Shown: one piece after another, positions 48,174 through 57,546 of the stretch
Numbering within the stretch: the first letter of the stretch is position 1
How the letters are laid out: each line of letters begins with the position of its first letter
Assembly (NCBI GenBank): GCA_947625285.1
Contig: CANQNS010000004.1
Span: 1 to 64,000, forward strand
Reading direction: 5' to 3'
Origin: an uncultured Oscillospiraceae bacterium
Lineage (GTDB): Bacteria; Bacillota; Clostridia; Oscillospirales; Oscillospiraceae
Length of the DNA: 64,000 bases
Notes under the pieces: model-generated
Told to the model about the DNA's origin: nothing
The model's input: the letters and a program-made list of their open reading frames with translations, nothing else
Database searches by the model: none
Program-made: the position numbers and the translations under genes

Positions 48174-51100
48174 TTAAAATACGATAGTCACTGTGTTGAC
48201 CCCGTCGGCATAGGCGTGCTCGCCGCTCCGGGTCCTGCTGAGAGCCAGAGCCGTGCTCAGCTCGTCCCCCTGCGTCAGCGGATCGAACTTGTCCCCGTTC
48301 CAGCGGATGACGGCCTCGCATTCGCTTCCGTCCTCACTGCAAAGGGCGTCGAAGCTCATGCTGCACCCGTCGTCCGGCAGGGCCGGCAGGATGCTCGTCA
48401 CGCACAGCTCTTCAAAGATCTGCTGGTACTTGAGCGACTGCTGTGCGCTCAGCAGCTGCTTGCGGGCAAAGCCGTCGATGTCGGTCGCCGCGCCGATAAA
48501 GTCAAACTCCTTGGAGTCGATATCCAGATGGAGGGTCTTCAGGCGGTGGACGAACGCCCGGCAGCGGTCGGTCTTCGGGTGGTCGAACACCTGCTCCGGG
48601 GTCCCGTCCTCGTAAACAACGCCTTCGTCCATGTAAAATACCCGCGTGGACACATCCCGGGCAAACTTCATCTCATGGGTGACGATGAGCATCGTCAGCC
48701 CCTGCTCGGCCAGGCTGCGGATGACCGCCAGCACCTCTCCCACCATGGTGGGATCCAGCGCGCTGGTCGGCTCGTCAAACAGCACGATCTCCGGCTGCAT
48801 CCCCAGGGTACGGGCAATGGCGACACGCTGTTTTTGACCGCCGGAAAGCTCGTCCGGGTAGTTCAGCGCTTTTTCCGCCAATCCCACGCTTGCCAGCAGA
48901 CGCATGCCCCGTTCATAGGCCTGCTGCCGGGTGCAGCCAAGCAGCTCCACCGGCCCCAGCATGATGTTTTCGATCACCGTCAGATGGGCGAACAGGTTAA
49001 AGCTCTGGAACACCATTCCCATGCGGCGGCGCACGGCGCCAAGCTGCGCCGGCTTCACGCCGGTCACCGGCTGACCGAACACCTTGATCTCGCCGTCCGT
49101 CGGCGTTTCCAGCCGGTTGATGCAGCGCAGAAGGGTGCTCTTGCCCGTACCGGAAGGTCCGATGATGGAGATCACATCCCCGGTGTTTATGACGGCGTTG
49201 ACATCCTTCAGGGGCGTCGCGTTGGGGAATACCTTCTTCAAATGGGAGATCGTGATCACCGGCCCCTCGCTTTGCGCGGCCTTCGGTCCTTCCGGGCTCT
49301 CCGGCAGGGCGGCCTTCCTGTCGACCCCCTTCGGCTCCCGCCGACGGCGTTTGGGGTCGATCTTCCTCTCCACCAGTCCCAGCAGAGAGGTCAGGCACCA
49401 CGCCAGCAGGAAATACAGCACCGCGGTCAATATCAGCGGGAAAAACGCCTCAAAGGTACGGCTGCGGATAAGGTCGGTCACCTTAGTCAGATCCTGCACC
49501 GCGATATACCCCACCACAGACGTCATTTTCACCATGGAAATGAATTCGCCCTTGTATACCGGCAGGATATGCCGCGCCGCCTGGGGCGCGATGATCTTTG
49601 TAAAGGTCTTGACCCGTCCAAAGCCCATGGCGGACGCCGCTTCCCACTGGCCGGCGTCCACGGCGTCGATGCCGGTGCGGATCATTTCGGAGACATAGAC
49701 GGCAAAGTTGATGGTGAAGCCGATGATGGACACGACGATCCCATCCAGTCTCGCGCCGGCGAATACGACGTAGAACAGCACCATCAGCAGCACCAGCACC
49801 GGGATCCCCTGAATCAGCCGGACAAAGGCCGCCGTGATCCCGGAGGCGATCTTGCTGCGGCTGCGGCGCACCAGGCACAGGCAAAAGCCCAGCACCGTGC
49901 CGAACAGAGCCGAAAAGATCGATATGACGAACGTGGCGCCCAGGCCGGAGAGGATCATCTGCCACCGGTTTTCCTGGATGAAATTCTTATAAAAGCTGTT
50001 TTCAAGCCCGGCCCAGAAGCCCGTTTCTTCCGCCTCTGCGGCCACGCCCACATCTTCGCCCCTGACAACGAGCACCTGGCCGCCCACATAATGGGTGACG
50101 GGGAAATCGATGCTTTGCTTCCGCTCATCGGTGATGCTCATGGCGCCGGATACGATATCCGCCCGGCCGCTGTTCAGCATCTGGATCAGCGAATTGAAGG
50201 TGCTTTGGGTGATCTCCAGTTTCATCCCCAGCTCCTTGGCGATGAGCGAGACCAGCTCCACCTCATAGCCCAGGGATTGGCCGTTCCCGCCCACATAGCT
50301 CATAGGCTCCAGCGTGGAGTCATGGGCATAGCGCAGCGTGCCGTTGGGCGCGTCATACTCCCCCACATCGATGGTCTTTTTGCTGTCGTCTGCGCCCAGC
50401 CATTTTTCCCGCAGGGCGTCCAGCGTGCCATCTTCTGTATATCTTTCAATGATCGCGCTGACCTCATCTGTCAGCGGGCTGTCCTTTTGCAGCCCCAGGC
50501 CGTAGCTGTCCGGCACCACCGTTTCGGGGAATATCGCCAGGTCCGGCTGCCTTGCCACCGCCAGCTGGGCAACGGGCATGTCGAGGGCCACGGCGTCCAG
50601 CGTGCCCGACTGCAGCGCCAGAAGCAGGGCGGAAGAATCATCGTAATACTGATATTCACATCCGCTTACGACAGCGTCCACAAGCTCGTTAGAAATGCTG
50701 CCCGTCATGGCTCCCACGGTCGTACCGGCAAAGTCCTGGAGTGTCTGGAAGCGGACCTGGGTTTGTCCCCGGTTGGCTACCACCGCCACCACGCCGCCGG
50801 AGTAATCCGGCTCGGAGAAATTCACGCTTTCCGCCCGTTCCTCCGTCACCGTCAGGCCGGTGGCCGATACGTCGTATGTACCCGTGGCAAGGCCCGCGAA
50901 AATAGACGAGAGCTCCGCGCTTGTCACTTCCAGAGCATAGCCGCGGTCCTTGCAGAAGCGGGCCATGATGTCGATATCATATCCGACGATATTGCCGTCC
51001 TTGATATAGCTGAAGGGCGCCACGTCGGTTTTGACCGCCATGCGGATGACGCCGTTATCCGCCGGGAAGGCCGTCCAGTCCTCCACCACTTTTTTGCTCT

Positions 51101-51599
51101 CGTCCGCGCCCAGCCAGATACCGTCTATCTCCTCCAGGGTGCCGTCCGCTTTGATCTGCTCCAAAAATTCGTTATACTCGTCCCGCAGCGCGGCGCCCCG
51201 CTCGGTCTTTGAAAAAGCGGCGGCGTAGCTTTCTTCCACCAGCACGTCGGGCAGATAGGTCACCGCCTGGTTTTCCAGGCACAGGGTACGGGCAATGGGT
51301 TCGTCGATCAAAAACCCGGCGGTCTTCCCCTGTTCCACCGCCAGAGCCAGATCCGGGACCCGGTCGTAATACTGCTTGTCCGCGTCCTCGATCAGTTCAT
51401 CGGTGATGACGTCAAGGCTGGAGCCGGTCAACACGCCGACGGCCTGGCCGTCCATCTGACGGATGTCGGTTATCTGCTCGGCTTGCCCGCCGCTTTTCGA
51501 GCAGCCTCCCAGAAGCAGGCTGATAAGCAGGACCGGCAGGATCAGGTAAAGGCAGATCTTCTTATTATGCTTTCTGAAAAACGTATTGTTTTCCATCAT
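48174..51599 (-). CDS. Single-chain ABC importer: lipoprotein SBP lobes, permease, ATPase and C-terminal HATPase-like module
   Basis: 1141 aa; [10 protein letters not shown] lipobox; SBP3-like repeats; permease [20 protein letters not shown]; ATPase [35 protein letters not shown]-terminus [11 protein letters not shown]...[12 protein letters not shown]. Confidence 0.88.
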   Translation of the reverse strand: MMENNTFFRKHNKKICLYLILPVLLISLLLGGCSKSGGQAEQITDIRQMDGQAVGVLTGSSLDVITDELIEDADKQYYDRVPDLALAVEQGKTAGFLIDEPIARTLCLENQAVTYLPDVLVEESYAAAFSKTERGAALRDEYNEFLEQIKADGTLEEIDGIWLGADESKKVVEDWTAFPADNGVIRMAVKTDVAPFSYIKDGNIVGYDIDIMARFCKDRGYALEVTSAELSSIFAGLATGTYDVSATGLTVTEERAESVNFSEPDYSGGVVAVVANRGQTQVRFQTLQDFAGTTVGAMTGSISNELVDAVVSGCEYQYYDDSSALLLALQSGTLDAVALDMPVAQLAVARQPDLAIFPETVVPDSYGLGLQKDSPLTDEVSAIIERYTEDGTLDALREKWLGADDSKKTIDVGEYDAPNGTLRYAHDSTLEPMSYVGGNGQSLGYEVELVSLIAKELGMKLEITQSTFNSLIQMLNSGRADIVSGAMSITDERKQSIDFPVTHYVGGQVLVVRGEDVGVAAEAEETGFWAGLENSFYKNFIQENRWQMILSGLGATFVISIFSALFGTVLGFCLCLVRRSRSKIASGITAAFVRLIQGIPVLVLLMVLFYVVFAGARLDGIVVSIIGFTINFAVYVSEMIRTGIDAVDAGQWEAASAMGFGRVKTFTKIIAPQAARHILPVYKGEFISMVKMTSVVGYIAVQDLTKVTDLIRSRTFEAFFPLILTAVLYFLLAWCLTSLLGLVERKIDPKRRRREPKGVDRKAALPESPEGPKAAQSEGPVITISHLKKVFPNATPLKDVNAVINTGDVISIIGPSGTGKSTLLRCINRLETPTDGEIKVFGQPVTGVKPAQLGAVRRRMGMVFQSFNLFAHLTVIENIMLGPVELLGCTRQQAYERGMRLLASVGLAEKALNYPDELSGGQKQRVAIARTLGMQPEIVLFDEPTSALDPTMVGEVLAVIRSLAEQGLTMLIVTHEMKFARDVSTRVFYMDEGVVYEDGTPEQVFDHPKTDRCRAFVHRLKTLHLDIDSKEFDFIGAATDIDGFARKQLLSAQQSLKYQQIFEELCVTSILPALPDDGCSMSFDALCSEDGSECEAVIRWNGDKFDPLTQGDELSTALALSRTRSGEHAYADGVNTVTIVF

Positions 51600-53185
51600 G
51601 ACACGCTCCTTTTCAACCTGTTTTTGTCAAGCATCTCCACGCCGTTCGCCGCCAGCGCCACCTGGACCTGCAGGCAGGCAACGCCGGCAGCCGTCATAAA
51701 GAAGTCCAGGATCGCGTTGACCGCGACCGCCAGGGCCAGCGCCCCTTCGGGAATGCCAAGCTGTGCAAACAGGACGGTAAATACGGAAAGGGCCCCGCCG
51801 GGGATCGGCGGCAGCGCCATGGAAAGAAGCCCTACCGTCAAAACCGACATGAAGAGGAACAGCGGCGTAATGGGAATGCCATAAGACTCCGCCATGCACA
51901 GGGCCAGCGTAAAAAGGCCGACCACAAAGCCCGGCTTATACAGCACCTGTCCCAAGGGGATGGCAAAATCCGCCACCTTTTTGGGAATGCCCAGTTCCTT
52001 TACGCACGTCTCCAGATTCGTCGCCAGGGCGGCGGCCGAGGAAGCCGTCGTCAGGGCGATCAGATATGTCGGCAGCATTTTCTTCATCAGAAGCCCAGGG
52101 CTGACCTTCAGCCGCACCGCCGCCACAAAGACATAAAACAACGTCAGGATGAAACACCCCGGTACCACGATCACAAACACCTTGAACACGCTTGAGAACC
52201 CGCTGTCATAATCGGACAGGATAAGGTTGAACAGGCTTAAAAACACGAACAGCGGAATGATCTTTCCCAGTACGCTCATCAGAAACTGTACGGCATCGTT
52301 CACCTGCATCAAGGTATTTTGGGCCGCCGAGACCCGCTCGCCCAGGATCAAAAGAGCGGCTCCCACGCAGATGCCCAAAAATACGAGCTGCAGCGCGTTT
52401 CCATTCAGAAACGGCGAGATGATATCCGAGGGCACGATATCCAGCACCATCTGATAGATCTCCGAATAATTGCCGGAGATCTTATTTCCCGCTTCCGTGG
52501 CGACCGGAAACAGCAGGCTGCCCGCCAATGCCATGACCGCCCCCAAAACAAACGTCCCCGCGACCATTCTCAAGATCAGTTTTTTGCCAACTCTGCCCAC
52601 TACCGTCAGATCGCCGATGCTCACGATCCCGCAGCAGACGGCCAGAAACACAAGCGGCGAGGAGACCGCCCGAAGCGCGCCCAGGATCATATTGAACAGG
52701 GGCTCTGTGACCGAAAGAGCCGCTGTCTGCATGGTCGGGAACCGCCTTGCGGCGGCGCCCAGAAATGCCGCCAGGAAAACCGCGCCAAAAAGCCAGGCCA
52801 CCTGCCCCATGGACGACTTTTTCTTCTTGGGATTGCAGACCAGACAGTTTTTCCCGTTCTTATAAGAGTATGTAAACGACAGCCCCGCCTGGGAGAGCAT
52901 ATGGCTGCTGAGTATCAACGCCTCGTTATCCCATGCGTCCATGGCCGGACCTTCTACGCTTACCTTCAAAAAAGGCCGTCCGAATGTCTTCCCGCTTTCC
53001 ACGCGGACCAACGCGCCCGACAAAGATCCAAGCCAGACGCCGAGGATCTCCTCCAGGGACAGGCGCAGACGGATGATATCCTTTTTATCCGCCTCTGCCT
53101 CCGTAAGCGTCTGCACGCAGATCTCGGACACCGCGTCGATCGTCTGTGTAGTCAGTCTGAAGTTTTCATTGCGGCTGCTTACCAT
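51596..53185 (-). CDS. DAACS/SDF cation symporter with N-terminal degenerate HATPase-like module (second copy)
   Basis: 529 aa; [15 protein letters not shown]...[23 protein letters not shown] core [26 protein letters not shown]. Confidence 0.85.
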   Translation of the reverse strand: MVSSRNENFRLTTQTIDAVSEICVQTLTEAEADKKDIIRLRLSLEEILGVWLGSLSGALVRVESGKTFGRPFLKVSVEGPAMDAWDNEALILSSHMLSQAGLSFTYSYKNGKNCLVCNPKKKKSSMGQVAWLFGAVFLAAFLGAAARRFPTMQTAALSVTEPLFNMILGALRAVSSPLVFLAVCCGIVSIGDLTVVGRVGKKLILRMVAGTFVLGAVMALAGSLLFPVATEAGNKISGNYSEIYQMVLDIVPSDIISPFLNGNALQLVFLGICVGAALLILGERVSAAQNTLMQVNDAVQFLMSVLGKIIPLFVFLSLFNLILSDYDSGFSSVFKVFVIVVPGCFILTLFYVFVAAVRLKVSPGLLMKKMLPTYLIALTTASSAAALATNLETCVKELGIPKKVADFAIPLGQVLYKPGFVVGLFTLALCMAESYGIPITPLFLFMSVLTVGLLSMALPPIPGGALSVFTVLFAQLGIPEGALALAVAVNAILDFFMTAAGVACLQVQVALAANGVEMLDKNRLKRSVS

Positions 53186-53221
53186 ACCTGTTTACCTCCC
53201 TTGGCTGCTCGATCTCTGTTC

Positions 53222-54346
53222 TTATGGCTGCTCTTTCAGAGCAGCATCCATCCAGTCACAGGACGGCATGAAGCTTCTGTCCGTATAGGTGTCCCCCGCC
53301 ACATCCGAAAGATTTTCCACTGTGACATCCTGTTCGGACATGACCTGCTCCTGGGTCACCAGCACGGACGGGATCTCCATCCACATTCCCGGGCTTTCAT
53401 AATAGCTGGAAGCCGCTTTGATGTCGTCATACTGTCCGGCCATTTCCAGAGCCAGCACCCGGCAGGCAAACTCTCCGTTCAGCGTCCAGTTGGTCGTGGC
53501 GCAGGCCTTCCAGTTTTTGCCCTCCGCCATGAGCTGGATATCCTCGTCACAGATATCTACCGATACCATGGGGATATCACTGCCCAATTCCCGCAGGGCT
53601 TTATATACTCCTCTGGCATAGGCGTCATAGCAGCACCATATGGCGTCTATTTGCCCGTCATTGTATTTTCCGATAACGTTCTCCGCCACTTCCTGCATGG
53701 AAGATTCGGGGCTTAGATGATCCTCCGGGGCTATCCGCTCCAGCGTCCTGATACTTCCCGCTGTTTCATAAGGCTGATAACCGATCTGGCGGCGGTCAAA
53801 AGCAATAATGTAGTTCTCCTCCTGTACCTGCAGGATATTGACCGGCTCCTGATCCGCCGCTTTGTCCGGGTACATTGCCAAGATTGCTTCTACCAAGACC
53901 GCCGCAAGCCCGGAATCCTGCTGGAACAGCTGGACCACGCCGTCGATCGTTTTCGTATCTCCGCTTTCATCCTTGAAAGAGGTGTCAAAGGTCGTTATTT
54001 TCAGATCCGGGTATTCCTCCAAAACGCCCGACAGAAACTCCCACGCATAATCCACTCCGCCATGGGACACCAGCAGCCCGTCATAACCCTCTTCTGCGCA
54101 TTGCAGGATCCTGTTTTTCCATTCCTCGTCGCTGTCCTCGCAGAAAAAAGTGTCCGCCTCCATGCCGAGACCTTCCGCCGTCTTTGTAAAGGACTCCGAC
54201 CACAGCTCAAAAATGGGCGAGGAGGACATATACATGATATACGCCGCTTTTTTCCCCTCGACCGGGCTGCTTTTTCTGGGGGATGAGCCTGCCGCGCAGG
54301 TGACTGTCATGACGGCCGCCATAAGCAGTGTGATTATTTTTCGCAT
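53222..54346 (-). CDS. Periplasmic sugar-type substrate-binding protein (Peripla_BP_4-like), probable lipoprotein
   Basis: 374 aa from MRKIITLLMAAVMTVTCAAGSS; ELWSESFTKTAEGLGME...GYDGLLVSHGG; DAIWCCYDAYARGVYKALRELG. Confidence 0.75.
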   Translation of the reverse strand: MRKIITLLMAAVMTVTCAAGSSPRKSSPVEGKKAAYIMYMSSSPIFELWSESFTKTAEGLGMEADTFFCEDSDEEWKNRILQCAEEGYDGLLVSHGGVDYAWEFLSGVLEEYPDLKITTFDTSFKDESGDTKTIDGVVQLFQQDSGLAAVLVEAILAMYPDKAADQEPVNILQVQEENYIIAFDRRQIGYQPYETAGSIRTLERIAPEDHLSPESSMQEVAENVIGKYNDGQIDAIWCCYDAYARGVYKALRELGSDIPMVSVDICDEDIQLMAEGKNWKACATTNWTLNGEFACRVLALEMAGQYDDIKAASSYYESPGMWMEIPSVLVTQEQVMSEQDVTVENLSDVAGDTYTDRSFMPSCDWMDAALKEQP

Positions 54347-54394
54347 TCCTGATCTCCTCCATGGTCCTTCAAACAACTGAATATGTATAACACA

Positions 54395-54424
54395 GTAATA
54401 CTAAAAATAGGGAAAAATATCGAA
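54395..54424 (-). promoter_or_regulatory. Predicted promoter of the SBP/transport operon (weak -35)
   Basis: TTCGAT - 18 nt - TATTAC on minus strand, just downstream of direct repeats. Confidence 0.45.
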
Positions 54425-54453
54425 TTTGGTCGTTTTGATCCCGAAATTGGTCG
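54421..54453 (-). promoter_or_regulatory. Candidate LytTR response-regulator binding site (direct repeats 21 bp apart)
   Basis: Plus strand CGAATTTGGTCG-ttttgatcc-CGAAATTGGTCG. Confidence 0.55.
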
Positions 54454-54467
54454 CTGGCGGAAAAGAA

Positions 54468-54492
54468 AAAAGCCGCCCGAAGGCGGCTTTCA
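54468..54492 (-). terminator. Terminator after the histidine kinase gene
   Basis: Minus strand AAAGCCGCC-TTCG-GGCGGCTTTTTTCTTTT. Confidence 0.8.
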
Positions 54493-54513
54493 AATCTGAA
54501 ACAGTATGAGATC

Positions 54514-55794
54514 TCACGGATTCAGGATCACACAGGCAGTACAAATGCCTTCCTGGATCTTATAGTTGATCTCCCCATGATACTTGATGGAGGAGGAAAT
54601 GATACTGTCGATCCCGATACCTCGCGCAGCGGGCAGTCCGTTTTCCAACTTCAGCTCCGCGCCGCAGGGATTGCTGACGGCGATCACCGTTTTGTTCCCC
54701 ACGTTTCTGATATGGGCCTGGATAGGGCCGGCGCTTTTCCGTGCGGCGCAAGCGTTCAGCGCATTTTCCAGAAGGTTGGCAAGGATCGCCACAAGATCCA
54801 CATCGGAGACTGGCGACTGCGCCGGGGTATCCGCTTGCGCGACAAATCCCACGCCCGCCTCTTTTGCCTTCCCCGCGTAAGAGCTCAGGATGCCGTTGAC
54901 CGTGACGTTCGGGCACCACGCGGGAAAGCTCTCCAACGCTTCTTTGCTCTGCCCCAAATACGCTAAGATCCCCTCTGTATCGCCCTCCTGCGCCATAGAC
55001 GCGATCCGCTCGTCGTGATGGCGCAGGTCGTGACGGATCCGCCGGTTCTCCTGCTCGGTTTTTCTCGCATTTTCCATATAGGACATCAGGTACTCGACGT
55101 TTTGCTTTACCAATTCGTCCCTTGCTTCCTTTCGCATCTGATAGATGTTGCTGATTATCAGGATGCTGGCTACGGCAAAAGAGCACACGAGCAGGGAGAA
55201 AAGGAGCAGGGTGTCTGGATTGATCCCGTTATCCGCGCTGATCCTTGACAGAAGTATCACGAAAGCGAAAAAGTATATCACGGAAACGATGCTCAGCGAT
55301 ATCCAGTTTTTCGTACGAAATCCGCTGATCTCACGGATGACCGGTCTGCCGTATTTATAATATGCAAATGAAAGCGCAAAGCAAATAACGCCGTAGATCA
55401 CGCCTCGCATAAAATACACAAAAGTGTCCGGCCCGTTCGGCACAAGCAAATAGCACCCCAAAAATGAAATGGACAGCGAAACGCAGAAAACGCAGCCATA
55501 TGTGATCCAAAGATAGCATTTCTTCCAAAATCCGTCCGCTGACGCAGTTATAAAAATTCCCCAAAAGTATAGATACGAAAGCGTCAAAGCAATAGGCATC
55601 CTCCATGGCTTTGACAGATAAAGAAAGCTGAAACCCGCATCCAGAAAAAGGAATATACCCGCCGACCCCCACAGCAGCGCCGTCTTTTTTACCGGGTATT
55701 TTCTCTCCTGCAACAAAAGTCCCGCCGTCAGATGCGTTGCAAAAAACAACAGGCTGACAAAAAAGGCTATTATGATTATTTGGATCGTCCGCAT
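54514..55794 (-). CDS. GHKL-type (AgrC/ComD-like) sensor histidine kinase
   Basis: 426 aa; multi-TM; RRIRHDLRHHDERI H-box; ILANLLENALNAC N-box; GIGIDSIISSSIKYHGE. Confidence 0.92.
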   Translation of the reverse strand: MRTIQIIIIAFFVSLLFFATHLTAGLLLQERKYPVKKTALLWGSAGIFLFLDAGFSFLYLSKPWRMPIALTLSYLYFWGIFITASADGFWKKCYLWITYGCVFCVSLSISFLGCYLLVPNGPDTFVYFMRGVIYGVICFALSFAYYKYGRPVIREISGFRTKNWISLSIVSVIYFFAFVILLSRISADNGINPDTLLLFSLLVCSFAVASILIISNIYQMRKEARDELVKQNVEYLMSYMENARKTEQENRRIRHDLRHHDERIASMAQEGDTEGILAYLGQSKEALESFPAWCPNVTVNGILSSYAGKAKEAGVGFVAQADTPAQSPVSDVDLVAILANLLENALNACAARKSAGPIQAHIRNVGNKTVIAVSNPCGAELKLENGLPAARGIGIDSIISSSIKYHGEINYKIQEGICTACVILNP

Positions 55795-56519
55795 CAGTTT
55801 CTTGCCTCGTTTAAGTAAAAATCAAAATACGCCTGCTTCAGCTCCGAGCGGCACCGCCTTGGAACAGGAATGCGGGACTCATCATCCATGACCAGATCCG
55901 TGCCGGAAAAGCAGTGAACATGATTCAGGTTGACGATGAAAGAACTCCCGCACATCGTCATGCCTTTTTTGCCCATGATACATTCCTGAAGCTGCGTTGG
56001 CAACGACCACACCGAGAGCTTTTTCCCGGAGGCAAGGGAAAACACACGCCGTTTGTCTCTGGTCTCTATGTACAAAACATCTTCCAGGGCGATGCGGTGC
56101 ACTTTCCCCTCGCAGCGAAGAGGGATCCATGTTCTCTGCTCACGCTTGGCAATGACCCGTTCCAGGGCCGCGTCAAACTGTTCCTGCGTATAAGGCTTGC
56201 AGATATAGTCCGCGGCATGCAGGGAAAAGGCGTCGACCGCATAATCTGAACTGGTCGTCAGAAAGACGATGTCGGTATTCTCACTGAAACGGAGGATATC
56301 CCGGGCCAATTCCGTTCCCAGCATACCGGGCATACAAATATCCAAAAGCGCAATATCAGGACCGCCCGATCTATCAAATGCTTTCAGCATTTCAAACGCG
56401 GACGAATATACGTCGAATTCGATGCCATGCTCACAATGCGCCGCCGCGTAGGCCCGGAGATTATCCGCGATCTTTTTCCTCTCTCCGGCCTCGTCATCAC
56501 AAACAGATATCTTAAGCAT
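55794..56519 (-). CDS. LytTR-family response regulator
   Basis: MLKISVCDDEAGERKKIADNL receiver; LLDICMPGMLGTELARDI; LytTR domain FIVNLNHVHCFSGTDLVMDDESRIPVPRR. Confidence 0.93.
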   Translation of the reverse strand: MLKISVCDDEAGERKKIADNLRAYAAAHCEHGIEFDVYSSAFEMLKAFDRSGGPDIALLDICMPGMLGTELARDILRFSENTDIVFLTTSSDYAVDAFSLHAADYICKPYTQEQFDAALERVIAKREQRTWIPLRCEGKVHRIALEDVLYIETRDKRRVFSLASGKKLSVWSLPTQLQECIMGKKGMTMCGSSFIVNLNHVHCFSGTDLVMDDESRIPVPRRCRSELKQAYFDFYLNEARN

Positions 56520-56655
56520 CGTTCCGCCTCCTTTCTTTGCGGCGCCGCGGGCCGGCAGGCTTTTCGGCGGTATTCGGGATGTTCTCAAAGGGGACGGGCC
56601 GAAAGCCCACGTCCCCGCACAGCTCATCAACCGATTTTAACAGATAAAAACTGCT

Positions 56656-56700
56656 GGAACCCTTGATATTACTGTCTTTTTCAGCAATATCAAGGGCTCC
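56656..56700 (-). terminator. Terminator of tRNA-Gln
   Basis: Long stem GGAGCCCTTGATATTGCTG/CAGTAATATCAAGGGTTCC followed by GTTTTT. Confidence 0.75.
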
Positions 56701-56705
56701 AACTT

Positions 56706-56779
56706 TGGCAGCGGGAGAAGGATTCGAACCCTCACATACGGAGTCAGAGTCCGCTGTGCTACCTTTACACAATCCCGCT
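56706..56779 (-). tRNA. tRNA-Gln (anticodon CTG), CCA encoded
   Basis: AGCGGGA..TCCCGCT acceptor, GCGGA-CTCTGAC-TCCGT anticodon arm, GAGGG-TTCGAAT-CCTTC T-arm, GCCA end; 74 nt. Confidence 0.93.
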
Positions 56780-56797
56780 ACGCCTGCAACGGTGTGT

Positions 56798-56826
56798 ATT
56801 ATGCCACCATTTCGGAAAAATGTCAA
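56798..56826 (-). promoter_or_regulatory. Predicted tRNA-Gln promoter
   Basis: TTGACA - 17 nt - CATAAT on minus strand. Confidence 0.75.
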
Positions 56827-56862
56827 GGACAAATTCCCAGCCGTGGCAAATTTATTGCCCGC

Positions 56863-57507
56863 TCACCGCTCCCGGTCTCGCAGCCAGCTCAAGGCGTCCG
56901 CCAGGCCGCCCAACTGGTCCATCAGCCCGCAGGACACCGCCTCCTGGCCGTCGATGATGCTGCCCACGTCGTTAGCCAGCTCCCCCGTTTTGAGCATATA
57001 GTCCAGAAACCGCTCCCGGCCGATGTGGGAGTTGGCGGTCACGAACCGGACGATCCGCTCCTGGGTCCGGGCGAAGTATTCATAGGTCTGGCTCACGCCG
57101 ATGACCGTGCCGTTCATACGCACGGGATGGATGGTCATGGAGGCGGACGGCGCGATGAAGCTGCGCTTGGCCGCCACGGCCAGCGGCACGCCGATGGAGT
57201 GGCCCCCGCCCAGCACCAGCGACGCGGTGGGCTTGCTCATGCCGGCGATCAGCTCCGCGATGGCGAGACCCGCCTCGATATCGCCTCCCACGGTGTTGAG
57301 CAGGATCAGCAGCCCCTTCACATTGGGGGCCTCCTCCACCGCCGCCAGCAGGGGCAGGACGTGCTCGTATTTCGTGGTCTTGTTCTCCTCCCCCAGCACC
57401 TGGTGGCCCTCGATCTGGCCGATGATGGTCAGCACCTGTATCTCCGACGGCGCGGCGGAGCCCAGCTCTTTTATGTCCTCGGTCTTGACTTCATCCAAAA
57501 CGATCAC
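56863..57507 (-). CDS. tepA: ClpP-fold serine protease, TepA-like
   Basis: 214 aa; LLILLNTVGGDIEAGLAIAELIAG; VLGGGHSIGVPLAVAA; SASMTIHPVRMNG. Confidence 0.85.
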   Translation of the reverse strand: MIVLDEVKTEDIKELGSAAPSEIQVLTIIGQIEGHQVLGEENKTTKYEHVLPLLAAVEEAPNVKGLLILLNTVGGDIEAGLAIAELIAGMSKPTASLVLGGGHSIGVPLAVAAKRSFIAPSASMTIHPVRMNGTVIGVSQTYEYFARTQERIVRFVTANSHIGRERFLDYMLKTGELANDVGSIIDGQEAVSCGLMDQLGGLADALSWLRDRER

Positions 57508-57546
57508 CCGGAGCCAGTTTTCCCGGCTCCGGGCGATTTTATCACG

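Noticed and set aside
48117-51212. 1031-aa plus-strand ORF opposite the ABC importer gene
   Set aside because: Antisense shadow ORF from GC-rich codon usage; low-complexity His/Gln/Arg/Gly-rich with no recognisable domain, while the minus strand encodes clear domains.
56512-56832. 106-aa minus ORF spanning tRNA-Gln
   Set aside because: As a whole it reads through the tRNA and its terminator, so it is not a real gene (only its 3' third is noted as a possible remnant).
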